DNA of 43,882 nt, taken from the NCBI GenBank assembly GCA_021797675.1, contig JAJZZH010000168.1:1-43882 (forward strand), given 5' to 3'. The stretch's first letter is position 1, and the number at the start of each line of letters is the position of its first letter. Under the pieces are notes generated by a model. That model searched no databases, was not told where the DNA came from, and worked only from the letters and a program-made list of their open reading frames with translations. This document shows positions 17,850 to 26,109 of the stretch, piece by piece. Origin of the DNA: Bacillota bacterium. Lineage in GTDB: Bacteria > Bacillota > Sulfobacillia > Sulfobacillales > Sulfobacillaceae. A program made the translations under genes and the position numbers.

Positions 17850-18782
17850 ATGAAGGCCGTAGAAAAAGACATTCAAGACCGTATTCGCGCCCATGGGCTA
17901 AACCTGGACGGACGGCGCCTCCCCTATGGGTTTGGCGCCGCTTGGCTGAGGACACCCGATAAGGTGGCGGTGTTGGAGGCCGCGTATACTAAGGGGTTTC
18001 GCTACTTTGACACCTCGCGCGATTATGGAGAGAGTGAGCGGATCGTGGGAAGGTTCCTCAAGCAGGTGCCGAGAGGATCACTGTTTTTGGCCACCAAATC
18101 CCACATATTTGAGGCGGCGGTGATCGATTCGACGGATCCTGCGGTGTCGCAGCGTTCGGTTGCGCAGTGGATTTTAAAGAGTTTTGAGGAGAGTCTCGAG
18201 CGGCTGGGTACCGACTATGTGGATTTGTATCAGATTCACGATGTGGATTCGCTGGCCCATTTAGATCTCGCCCTTGAGGAACTGAAACGGCTTCAGGCGG
18301 AGGGGCAGATCCGGTGGATAGGGCTGGCGACGCGTGATCTCGGCCTGCTCGAGCAAGGGCTTGACCGCGGAGCGTTCGACACCATCCTAACCTATTCGGA
18401 TTTTACGCCGCTTCGGCAAACGGCGGCTTCGGTGCTGCGGCGGGCGGCGAAGACGTCTTGTGGGCGGATAAACGCGAGTCCCTTGGGCGGCTGGGGGCTC
18501 ATGCGCGGCGTCGACCCGCGAACCCTTCGCTTTCCTCGGGCGACGGGCGAAAAATTTGCCCGAGAAATGGAACTGGCCGCCAGTTTCTATGATCTGTGCC
18601 AGGCCATTGGGGCCTCACCGCTGACCTTTGCCCTGCAGTTTCCCATCATGAATTCCGATATCGACATCACGTTAACCGGTCCCGAAACCCTGGAGCAGTT
18701 GACGGGTACGCTCAACAACTTAACCCAGCCGATCGACCCGTTGCGCTGGCGGGCATGGGATCGATGGCGCAAGGCCTTGTAA
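17850..18782 (+). CDS. Aldo/keto reductase, possible L-fucose / D-threo-aldose 1-dehydrogenase (copy 1)
   Basis: This 310-aa TIM-barrel oxidoreductase carries the aldo/keto reductase tetrad: D54 and Y59 in YFDTSRDYGESE, K83 in FLATKS, and H130 in DLYQIHD. The DTSRDYGESE form is typical of the D-threo-aldose / L-fucose 1-dehydrogenase branch, which oxidises an aldose to the 1,5-lactone with NAD(P)+. GGGAG precedes the ATG. The next gene encodes a lactonase-type amidohydrolase, and a GH29 fucosidase lies in the same region. Both support sugar oxidation, but the exact substrate is inference. Confidence 0.88.
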   Translation: MKAVEKDIQDRIRAHGLNLDGRRLPYGFGAAWLRTPDKVAVLEAAYTKGFRYFDTSRDYGESERIVGRFLKQVPRGSLFLATKSHIFEAAVIDSTDPAVSQRSVAQWILKSFEESLERLGTDYVDLYQIHDVDSLAHLDLALEELKRLQAEGQIRWIGLATRDLGLLEQGLDRGAFDTILTYSDFTPLRQTAASVLRRAAKTSCGRINASPLGGWGLMRGVDPRTLRFPRATGEKFAREMELAASFYDLCQAIGASPLTFALQFPIMNSDIDITLTGPETLEQLTGTLNNLTQPIDPLRWRAWDRWRKAL

Positions 18783-19057
18783 GCGATTGCGTCCTGAGGA
18801 AGGGAACCAACGCCCTGTTCAGGGCCATGGCGTTCGACGCGTGGGAACCGGCGCTCCCGGCCAGGATGGCCACGGTCAGCAATGGCGCTTTGGTCGGCAT
18901 CGCAGCCGGGTCTCTGCCTTAAGCAAATATTCGGGGTGCTCGCTGGAAAGCGGGGACGCGTCGGCACCGTCGTTTCGACGTTGGCTGGGAAGGCATTGCG
19001 CTACCGGTCTTGGACGTATCGTGGCGTAGACGCGGGACGAAAAGGGGGAAACCCGCC

Positions 19058-19891
19058 ATGTATGTTGATACCCACATCCATTTCATCCAGCCCCCGGTAG
19101 CGAACGGGCAAGACGGCAGCGAGCCAGTGGCCGCGACGAAATCGCCTCGGCGTCTTTTTGCCGACGTGGCCGGGAGCTTGGCTGAGCACGGGGTAAGCGC
19201 CTGCGTCGCCGTGCAGGCCGCGCCGACTATTGAGGAGACGCGCTTTTTGCTCGGCTTGGCCGATGCGCATCCGACGATTGCCGCCGTGATCGGGTGGCTT
19301 AACGTGCGCTCGCCGGAATTTGCCGACGATCTCGCACACTTTGTGGGGGATCCGCGGCTTAAAGGCATTCGGGTGACGGTGCCGGAGCTCTGCGACGAGA
19401 CGGGCCAGCCCTGGGCTGGGGTGGAGCACCATCTCGATCGGCTCAGCAGCGCCGGGCTGTCCCTCGAGTTGTTAGTGTGGCCGGGATTTTTCGAACGGGT
19501 CTTGCCGCTGCTCCGACGGCACGCAGAGCTGCCCATGGTGGTGGGCCATCTGGCGTTTGACGGCCAGTCGCATGCCCGGTGGCACCGGGGGATGACGGAA
19601 TTTGCCGCCCTGCCGAAGGCGCGCACCAAGATTTCGGGCCTGATCACGCAGGCTGAGGGCTTAAGCCGTGAGCGGATTCGCGCGTACGTCGCGGATACCA
19701 TCGACCTCTTTGGCGTTGAGCGGGTCAGTTTCGGCAGCGACTGGCCGGTGGCGCTTCGGGGCGGCACTTACGCGGACGTGGTGGAATTGTTTGAGGACAC
19801 GCTGCCTGCCCGGTTGGGGGAGGACGACCGCGAGCGCGTGCGGGCGAACAACGCCGCAACGTTTTACGGCCTCACCGTGAATCCGGCTTAG
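19058..19891 (+). CDS. Amidohydrolase-2 family sugar lactonase (L-fucono-1,5-lactonase-like)
   Basis: This 277-aa TIM-barrel metal hydrolase starts MYVDTHIHF with the metal-binding H6 and H8. VVGHLAFD holds a further histidine, and FGSDWPV carries the catalytic aspartate of the amidohydrolase-2 family (COG3618). Members include L-fucono-1,5-lactonase and L-rhamnono-lactonase, which open sugar lactones to aldonates. The ATG at 19058 follows AAAGGGGG by about 10 bp and places HxH at the very N-terminus, as in the family. It follows the aldo/keto reductase whose lactone product would be its substrate. Confidence 0.85.
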   Translation: MYVDTHIHFIQPPVANGQDGSEPVAATKSPRRLFADVAGSLAEHGVSACVAVQAAPTIEETRFLLGLADAHPTIAAVIGWLNVRSPEFADDLAHFVGDPRLKGIRVTVPELCDETGQPWAGVEHHLDRLSSAGLSLELLVWPGFFERVLPLLRRHAELPMVVGHLAFDGQSHARWHRGMTEFAALPKARTKISGLITQAEGLSRERIRAYVADTIDLFGVERVSFGSDWPVALRGGTYADVVELFEDTLPARLGEDDRERVRANNAATFYGLTVNPA

Positions 19892-20167
19892 GCGGAAGGG
19901 ACCAAAACCTTCCACAGAATTTTGCACGACCGATACGCCTTAACGACGCCGCGCCGTCGGGACGTCTCGGCGTGTTGGTCGTGAAATCAGCAGGCTGGCG
20001 GCCGAGCGACCGCGGGATGGCGATGATCTGGAGCCACGGCGGAGGCTTCACCAGCGGCTTGCAGGCACCGCAGGATATGGCCGCAGGCCTGGCAATCCCG
20101 TGGAGCCGGATCTCAGAGGGGCAGAGGGCGTCTTGGCGGCCGATGTAGGACGGGAAGGGGAAGCAGC

Positions 20168-22165
20168 ATGCAAGTGATCGCAGCCAATGTGCCATTGATT
20201 GAGCCGCCCGAGTGGGCGATTTTAGAGCGGCAACTGATCGCGTTGATGAATCAGGCGGTGGATCCGGTTGTAGCTCGGTATATCAAAGAAGACGGTTCCG
20301 TGATGTGGCCGCCGGCTGACGATCATACCGGAGTGGACGCCTTGGATGACGCCTATGAAAGTTTTTTCAGCTGGCCGCTGTTTTACCTTTTGGGCGGCGA
20401 CGACAAATTCCTGCAGTTGGCTCAGCGCGAATTTGACGCGGTCACCCGGCAATATGCCCGCTATGCCACCGGATTCGGCCATCCGATGGTGGTCAAAGAA
20501 TATGAACAAGGGTACGACTGGTTTCATCAGGGCGAGGGCTATCTCTTCTTTTACCTATTAAATCTGGCGGCACCGACCAACCAAAGAAACCAGGAGCGGT
20601 CCCGGCGCTTCGCGGGATTTTTCGTAAACGAAGATTCCGACGCGTTGAATTATGACCCCGAACACCAGTTAATGAAATGCTCGCTCATTGGCAGCATGGG
20701 ACCGGGGCATCAGCTGTTTGCCGGTGCGGACTTCGGATATCGGCCCTATATGGAATATTACGGACTCGCTTTTCAGGATATCGAAGGCATTGACAGCCTC
20801 GAAGATTTACACGATCCGGCCAAAGCCGCACGATTTCTAGCGGTTGTGCAACAACGCTGGGCGTACGGCGATGCGGTGATGAACCTCGCCGTCACCAGCA
20901 TGATCGCCAATGCCTATCTGCATACAGCGGAGGAAAAATATCGGCAATTTGTCCAAGACTATGTCGGGGCGTGGATTGAGCGCGCCCAGCAAAACGGCGG
21001 CATTGTGCCGGATAATGTGGGCCTTACCGGGCAAATCGGGGAGTATTTCAATGGCAAATGGTACGGGAGCCGCTATGGCTGGACGTTTCCTCACGGGTGG
21101 TCCAGTGTGGGCGCCGGGGTGGTGGTGGCCAGCGAAAATGCCATGTTGTTGTGCCAAGACGCCGGTTGGCTCGAATTTGCCCGCTCCCAGATTGATATCT
21201 TGATGAGCCAAGGGATAATGCACGAAGGGACGTTGCACGTTCCGCACAAGTACGGTGACCGGGGGAATTACACATATACGCTCTGGATAGCCGATGTGCT
21301 GTTTGAGGATGGCACGGTCTCGCTAGGAGAGGATAATCTAGCTGAGGGCGAATCGTTGTCGAAGAACACGGTGTTATGGCAAGACGGATGGTTTGAATTT
21401 TACCCGATGGATCCCAAATTCATGACCCACGTGTGGTACCTGTCGATGGATGCGGGCGATAAGACGCGGTTAAAGCAACTGCGCAACCACCGCCGCAGGG
21501 ATTGGGAACACGTGATATTCGAGCCCCATTCGAAAAAAGACCTGGGCGGCAACGATCAGGCCTGGGTGGCCTTCCTCGATGGCGAGTTCCCCGACTATCC
21601 CGAGCAGATTTTGCAGCATAATCTGGCCCAAGTCTACCACCGTCTGGATTTCATGGGTCAGGACCGCCAAGACCCGCGTACTTACGGCGACGCCTACTTG
21701 CAGCTTCGCAACCCGATCAGTCTGGAAGGCCTCATTCAACTGACGATGGGCGGTCCTCGGCCGATCTATAACGGGGGGCTGTTGATGGTCCGGGTGCGGT
21801 ATTACGATGGCGATCGCCGTCGGCCGGGACTGCCGGAGGACGTCGCCGCCCTGGTCACCGCGGTCGAGGCAGATCGCACCGTGCTTGAGCTGGTGAACTT
21901 AAGCGCTGCCCAGGAGCGGAGCGTGATTGTCCAAGCAGGCGGGTTCGGCGAGCATCAATTTACCGAGGTGCACTATGCGGTGCGACAGAGCGGGGAAACC
22001 GTTTCGCCTCATTACCAAGGCCGGGTCGCCCCAAGGACGGTGGAGCACAGCCGGACGGTGAACGGCCAATGGTTCGAGGTGCGGTTGCAGCCAGCCTCGC
22101 AGATCACGCTGGATATCGGAACGAAGCGGTTTGTGCACGATCCGTCGTATGCCGAGCCGTGGTAG
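20168..22165 (+). CDS. Uncharacterised 665-aa protein, possible (alpha/alpha)-toroid carbohydrate enzyme
   Basis: This 665-aa protein has no signal peptide or membrane helix, so it should be cytoplasmic. The first 450 residues are helix-rich and full of aromatic and acidic residues (WPPADDHTGVDALDDAYESF, EYEQGYDWFHQGEG, SLIGSMGPGHQLFAGADFGY, FPHGWSSVGAGVV). This pattern is common in (alpha/alpha)6 glycoside hydrolases and lyases. The last 100 residues look like a beta-sandwich (VTAVEADRTVLELVNLSA). I do not recognise a named family. It lies between the lactonase and the second aldo/keto reductase, and the stop is 13 bp from the next start, so it belongs to the sugar operon. GAAGGGG precedes the ATG. 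A role in opening the imported oligosaccharide is a guess. Confidence 0.75.
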   Translation: MQVIAANVPLIEPPEWAILERQLIALMNQAVDPVVARYIKEDGSVMWPPADDHTGVDALDDAYESFFSWPLFYLLGGDDKFLQLAQREFDAVTRQYARYATGFGHPMVVKEYEQGYDWFHQGEGYLFFYLLNLAAPTNQRNQERSRRFAGFFVNEDSDALNYDPEHQLMKCSLIGSMGPGHQLFAGADFGYRPYMEYYGLAFQDIEGIDSLEDLHDPAKAARFLAVVQQRWAYGDAVMNLAVTSMIANAYLHTAEEKYRQFVQDYVGAWIERAQQNGGIVPDNVGLTGQIGEYFNGKWYGSRYGWTFPHGWSSVGAGVVVASENAMLLCQDAGWLEFARSQIDILMSQGIMHEGTLHVPHKYGDRGNYTYTLWIADVLFEDGTVSLGEDNLAEGESLSKNTVLWQDGWFEFYPMDPKFMTHVWYLSMDAGDKTRLKQLRNHRRRDWEHVIFEPHSKKDLGGNDQAWVAFLDGEFPDYPEQILQHNLAQVYHRLDFMGQDRQDPRTYGDAYLQLRNPISLEGLIQLTMGGPRPIYNGGLLMVRVRYYDGDRRRPGLPEDVAALVTAVEADRTVLELVNLSAAQERSVIVQAGGFGEHQFTEVHYAVRQSGETVSPHYQGRVAPRTVEHSRTVNGQWFEVRLQPASQITLDIGTKRFVHDPSYAEPW

Positions 22166-22178
22166 GGAGGTGCCCATC

Positions 22179-23135
22179 ATGCTCAGAGAACCCTTTAAAC
22201 AAGCGGTCAAAGCGTATTATCTCCGGCAGTCTGGTAAAGTCCTCCCGTATGGTATGGGGTGTGCCTGGCTGGGAAGAGAGGAATTGAATGATCGCAATAT
22301 CCGGCAGGATACCGCCGTCTTGTTGAACGCCTATCGCAACGGGTATCGATTCTTCGACACCTCGATGAACTATGGGGAAAGTGAGGTGATCGTCGGTCAT
22401 TTTTTGCAAAAGGTACCAAGGGATGCGGTATTCCTGGCCACCAAATCGGCCTACATTCCGGAGGACGCGTCCTCCAAAGCGGCCGCGGAATTGGTGCAAG
22501 CAAGCCTTCAGGACAGTTTGCGGAGGCTTCGCACCCCGCGCATCGATCTGTTCCAGTTGCACGAGATCGTGACCCTCTCCAATATTCTCGATCAAAATGG
22601 GGTGGTGCAAGTGTTGAATGAAGCCAAGCGGCAGGGGCTCATTCGCTATGCGGGCGTGACCACCCGATTCGTGGAATTGCTCAAAGATGCTGCCCGATCG
22701 GGGGAATTTGATTCCGTTCAATCCTATGGGCGATATAACCCGGTGGACCAATCCGCGACGGCGTTGTACGCGGTTGCGGACTGCCTGGGGGTTGGCACCA
22801 TCAATGCCGGTCCTCTGGCCGGATTCTTTACCGGCGCCAACCCCCGCGATATGCAGTTTCCATATTTCAACGAACGACGAGAACGGCAAAGGTCAGCTGC
22901 CATTCAATTGTACGATCAGTGTCAAACATGGGGCGTCTCGATGCGTGCTTTGGCGCTGCAGTTCCCATTGCGCAACCCCCACATCGACCTGACCTTAACC
23001 GGACCGGCCAATTCGGAGCAGGTCGCGTCCGGCTTGGCCTCATTGCTGGATGAACTCGATCCGGTCACCTGGGACCGGTGGGAGGCCTGGAAAGACATGA
23101 ACATTGGCCCGAGTGCCTATGACGGATGCGAATAA
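22179..23135 (+). CDS. Aldo/keto reductase, sugar dehydrogenase type (copy 2)
   Basis: This 318-aa paralogue of the protein at 17850 has the same tetrad: D60 and Y65 in FFDTSMNYGESE, K89 in FLATKS, and H128 in LFQLHE. Both copies share LPYG at the N-terminus, the ESExIVGxFLxxVPR block, the ALQFPxxNxxIDxTLTGP block and the DRWxxW end. They therefore arose by duplication rather than from different branches. The ATG at 22179 follows GGGAGGTG and lies 13 bp after the previous stop. Two diverged copies in one cluster suggest either two sugars, such as L-fucose and D-arabinose or D-galactose, or opposite anomers. Confidence 0.88.
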   Translation: MLREPFKQAVKAYYLRQSGKVLPYGMGCAWLGREELNDRNIRQDTAVLLNAYRNGYRFFDTSMNYGESEVIVGHFLQKVPRDAVFLATKSAYIPEDASSKAAAELVQASLQDSLRRLRTPRIDLFQLHEIVTLSNILDQNGVVQVLNEAKRQGLIRYAGVTTRFVELLKDAARSGEFDSVQSYGRYNPVDQSATALYAVADCLGVGTINAGPLAGFFTGANPRDMQFPYFNERRERQRSAAIQLYDQCQTWGVSMRALALQFPLRNPHIDLTLTGPANSEQVASGLASLLDELDPVTWDRWEAWKDMNIGPSAYDGCE

Positions 23136-23256
23136 TGCATCCCCGGATCCGGGTTGGGCCGGACAGGTTCTAAGCTGGACCCAATAACGGAGGGAGCGGA
23201 GTGGGGATGGTGTGACGGGTGAGGTATCTAACGAAATCAACGAGTAGGGGGACGCA

Positions 23257-24450
23257 ATGACTACATACTTACGTGGTATCACCTGGGATCATACTCGGGG
23301 ATATGTACCCCTGGTCGCAACGGCCCAGCGGTTTCATGAACGCCATCAGGATGTCGATGTTCTGTGGGATAGGCGTTCCCTGCAAGGGTTTGCACACAAT
23401 ATTGACACGCTGATCGATCACTATGATTTGTTGGTCATTGACCATCCGTGCGTGGGAGATGCGAGTAGCCAGCAATGGTTGTTGCCCTTGGACCAATACG
23501 TCGCCCCCAAATACTTGGCGGAATTGGCTGACCAGTCCGTTGGGCGCTCACACGCGAGCTACCAGGCTGACGGGCACCCATGGGCCCTGGCAATCGATGC
23601 CGCAGCTCCCGTCGCAGTCAGCCGGCCTGATCTCTTTGAACGCATGGGGGTCGATAAGCCAAGGGATTGGAGCGATGTCGTGGCCTTGGCGCGAAGAGGA
23701 TGCGTGATTGTTCCGGCGAAGAAAATTGACCTGTTGATGCACTTCTATATGGTCGTCAATGCGATGGACGGCGAGCTATTTGAAGACGGTCGGGTTGCCC
23801 CGAGAGACATCGGTATTTTAGCACTCGAAAGCCTCCGGGAACTGTTGCAGTGGTGTCCGAGAGAATCTCTCGATTTCAGTCCCATTCAGGTCTATGAGGC
23901 GATGGCCGATCAGGATCATTATGCATATTGTCCCTTCATCTATGGTTACGTGAATTACAGTCAGCGGGGATATGCCCGTAACCCCTTGGATTTCGGAGAT
24001 TTGGTGACGTGGCGCCATCAAGCCCCGTTGGCGGGGGTGTTAGGAGGAACGGGTTTGGCGATTTCGTCCCGCACGAAATACATCGCTCAAGCGGTTTCGT
24101 ACGTCGAATATGTGGCGAGCGTAGCGACCCAAGGTACGCTCTACCCCGCGGCTGGAGGTCAACCCGCGATTAAAAGCGTATGGCTTGACGACGAGGTCAA
24201 CCGATCGACCCATCAGTTCTATCGAAATACTCTGCCGGCCTTAGAACGATCCTACTTGCGTCCCACATACCCTGGATATCTCCTCTTCCAGGATCGGGCA
24301 GGCGATCTCATTCACTCATATTTCCGTAATGGTGGAACCCCGCAAGAGGTTGTGGAACGGTTAGATAAGCTGTACCGGGGCTCCTTAGAAGGTGACATCC
24401 GAGGAGACGCCGGGAGTTCGTGGGATGCCCTGGGAAACCGAAAGCGGTGA
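23257..24450 (+). CDS. Solute-binding-protein-like protein lacking a signal peptide
   Basis: This 397-aa protein resembles family-1 sugar-binding proteins throughout: RGITWDHTRGYVPLVATAQRFHERHQDVDV at the start, DLLVIDHP, LPLDQYV, and GGTGLAISSRT near the hinge region. It begins MTTYLRGITWDHTRG, with no hydrophobic signal or lipobox. The start is firm, because AGGGGGAC lies 6 bp before the ATG and no upstream in-frame extension adds a signal. It should therefore stay in the cytoplasm. Possible roles are a cytosolic ligand sensor or carrier; export without a signal seems unlikely. Confidence 0.8.
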   Translation: MTTYLRGITWDHTRGYVPLVATAQRFHERHQDVDVLWDRRSLQGFAHNIDTLIDHYDLLVIDHPCVGDASSQQWLLPLDQYVAPKYLAELADQSVGRSHASYQADGHPWALAIDAAAPVAVSRPDLFERMGVDKPRDWSDVVALARRGCVIVPAKKIDLLMHFYMVVNAMDGELFEDGRVAPRDIGILALESLRELLQWCPRESLDFSPIQVYEAMADQDHYAYCPFIYGYVNYSQRGYARNPLDFGDLVTWRHQAPLAGVLGGTGLAISSRTKYIAQAVSYVEYVASVATQGTLYPAAGGQPAIKSVWLDDEVNRSTHQFYRNTLPALERSYLRPTYPGYLLFQDRAGDLIHSYFRNGGTPQEVVERLDKLYRGSLEGDIRGDAGSSWDALGNRKR

Positions 24451-24804
24451 AGAACGATCTCAGCCGAGGACAGCACGGTTTAGGACCACAGGCAAGGGAA
24501 ACATTATGAGAGTCCTGGAGGCGGATGTTCCCGTTCATGAGCCAGGGTGGCGATTTTGGAGCGGCAACCGATCGACTGCATTGGCAGGCAGCACCCGGGT
24601 TGACCCGGCCGATTAAGGAGCCTGGTCCGCCTATGGCGACACCTCCCCCCGGGGGGAACGTGCGGTCTTCAATCTACCCGCGGGCATATCAATTTACAGC
24701 AAGGTCGGTAACATTGGGCCAGGTTTTCTGCGACGAACCGCAAAAGTCGCGCCGCGGTACGCGAGCGGCCGACATGGCCAATTTTGTCATGGGAGACGAA
24801 CACT
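24451..24804 (+). pseudogene. Probable degenerate coding remnant
   Basis: Protein-like pieces occur in different frames: MRVLEADVPVHEPGWRF from 24506, and later AYGDTSPRGERAVFNLPAGISIYSKVGNIG at about 24630-24720 in another frame. No continuous frame joins them and no family is recognised. It may be the decayed remains of a gene once between the binding-like protein and the second RraA-like protein. Confidence 0.3.
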
Positions 24805-25686
24805 GTGGAAAAATTTTGCCCGCTAAATCTCACGTCGGAAGAATTGATCGAGTACACGTATGAGTGGAAAGGGGAACGTTTTCCCGATGGCCGGCCGAAG
24901 GTGCCAGATGATCTGCTCGAAGAATTGCAGCAAGTGACGATTACCCAGGCCTGGGCGGTGCTCACCAACGCCGGGTACGCGTGGCAATACGAAGACGGCT
25001 TTATCTGCACGCACCCTGGTCAGGTGTTGGTAGGGCGCGCCTTGACCGCGGTCTACATGCCGCGTCGTCCCGATATGCGAAAGCTGATGGAGGAGAAGGG
25101 TGCAAAATATGGATGCATTGGTGACCAGATCTCCTGGCCGATCGATAAATTGTCGACAGGGGATGTCTACGTGGCCGATGTGTTCGGAAAAATCGAGCAG
25201 GGAGCGGTAATCGGAGACAATTTGTCGACCGCTATTTACAGTAAATCGGGAAGAGGGGTGGTCCATGACGCGGCAGTGCGGGACATTGACGGTATTAAAG
25301 CAATGAAGGGATTTACCAGTTTTGTCAGAGGGGTCCATCCGTCCTATGCTTCGCCGACTATCATGTTAACCGGCATCAATGCGCCCGTACGCATCGGCAG
25401 GGTGACGGTAATGCCGGGAGATGCCGTATTGGGCCGAAACGATGGGGTCATCTTTATTCCGCCCCATCTGGTGGCGAAAGTGGTCAGAACGTCACAGCTG
25501 GTGCGGCTTCGCGATGCGTTCGGAAAGCTGCGCCTGCAGGAAGGAAAGTATGCTCCGGGTCAAATCGATGATCGCTGGACGCGTGAAATCGAGGATGACT
25601 TTTCTGGGTGGGTGGAAGATCATAGCGAGCAGTTTTCTTTTTCGAAAGAAGCCATTGAGGAAATGTTAAAAGGCCGCACATGGTGA
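24805..25686 (+). CDS. RraA-like protein, copy 2
   Basis: This 293-aa protein has an N-terminal extension of about 45 residues before the RraA-like core. The core shows ITQAWAVL, a GDVYVADVFGK strand, the metal-site segment VVHDAAVRDIDG (the equivalent of GGVRD) and GDAVLGRNDGVIFIPP. A helical tail follows. It is about 50 residues longer than the copy at 12804 and only distantly similar, so they are not recent duplicates. The GTG at 24805 follows GGGAG by about 9 bp; a TTG seven codons upstream is less likely. Family activities are aldol cleavage or decarboxylation of 2-keto acids. It lies upstream of the fucosidase gene. Confidence 0.83.
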   Translation: MEKFCPLNLTSEELIEYTYEWKGERFPDGRPKVPDDLLEELQQVTITQAWAVLTNAGYAWQYEDGFICTHPGQVLVGRALTAVYMPRRPDMRKLMEEKGAKYGCIGDQISWPIDKLSTGDVYVADVFGKIEQGAVIGDNLSTAIYSKSGRGVVHDAAVRDIDGIKAMKGFTSFVRGVHPSYASPTIMLTGINAPVRIGRVTVMPGDAVLGRNDGVIFIPPHLVAKVVRTSQLVRLRDAFGKLRLQEGKYAPGQIDDRWTREIEDDFSGWVEDHSEQFSFSKEAIEEMLKGRTW

Positions 25687-26109
25687 ATCTGCCAAATTGC
25701 GCCGCCGTGCAAAGGGCACCCAACTTTTTATGATGATTAATCCGCGGCCGCCCAATGCGGAATTGCGGGATATCGCCGAACAACGGCATATCTGGCATAG
25801 AACGGGAGGGCTCGGCCGACGGGGAGGACCCGTCCTGCTGCCGCGAACGTAGCGTATAACCGCGTTTGTCACATTGCAGCGGCCCTAAGATCGCCCCCCA
25901 CGGATTTGTGAGCGTTTCCGCAGGAGCACCGTCGGCCTATGGCGGACGCGGTTCGCCGCACAGTCAATCACACGCCGGCTCACGACCGGCCGCCGCCAAG
26001 GCATCTCGGGCAAAGCCAGCGTGGCTTGCCCGATGGTCCGAAACACGTTAAACGCTGACAACCCGATTTTACCTAATTCGGCTGAACCACGCGAGGAGGA
26101 GACGACAAA
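25687..26109. other. Intergenic region with a possible transposase remnant
   Basis: On the minus strand a frame between about 26075 and 25890 reads like the C-terminal end of a DDE transposase (FNVFRTIGQATLALP, PWRRPVVSRRVIDCAA), but no catalytic part is present. The bases just before 26110 carry the GAGGAGGAGA ribosome site of the fucosidase gene. No promoter was recognised. Confidence 0.35.
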
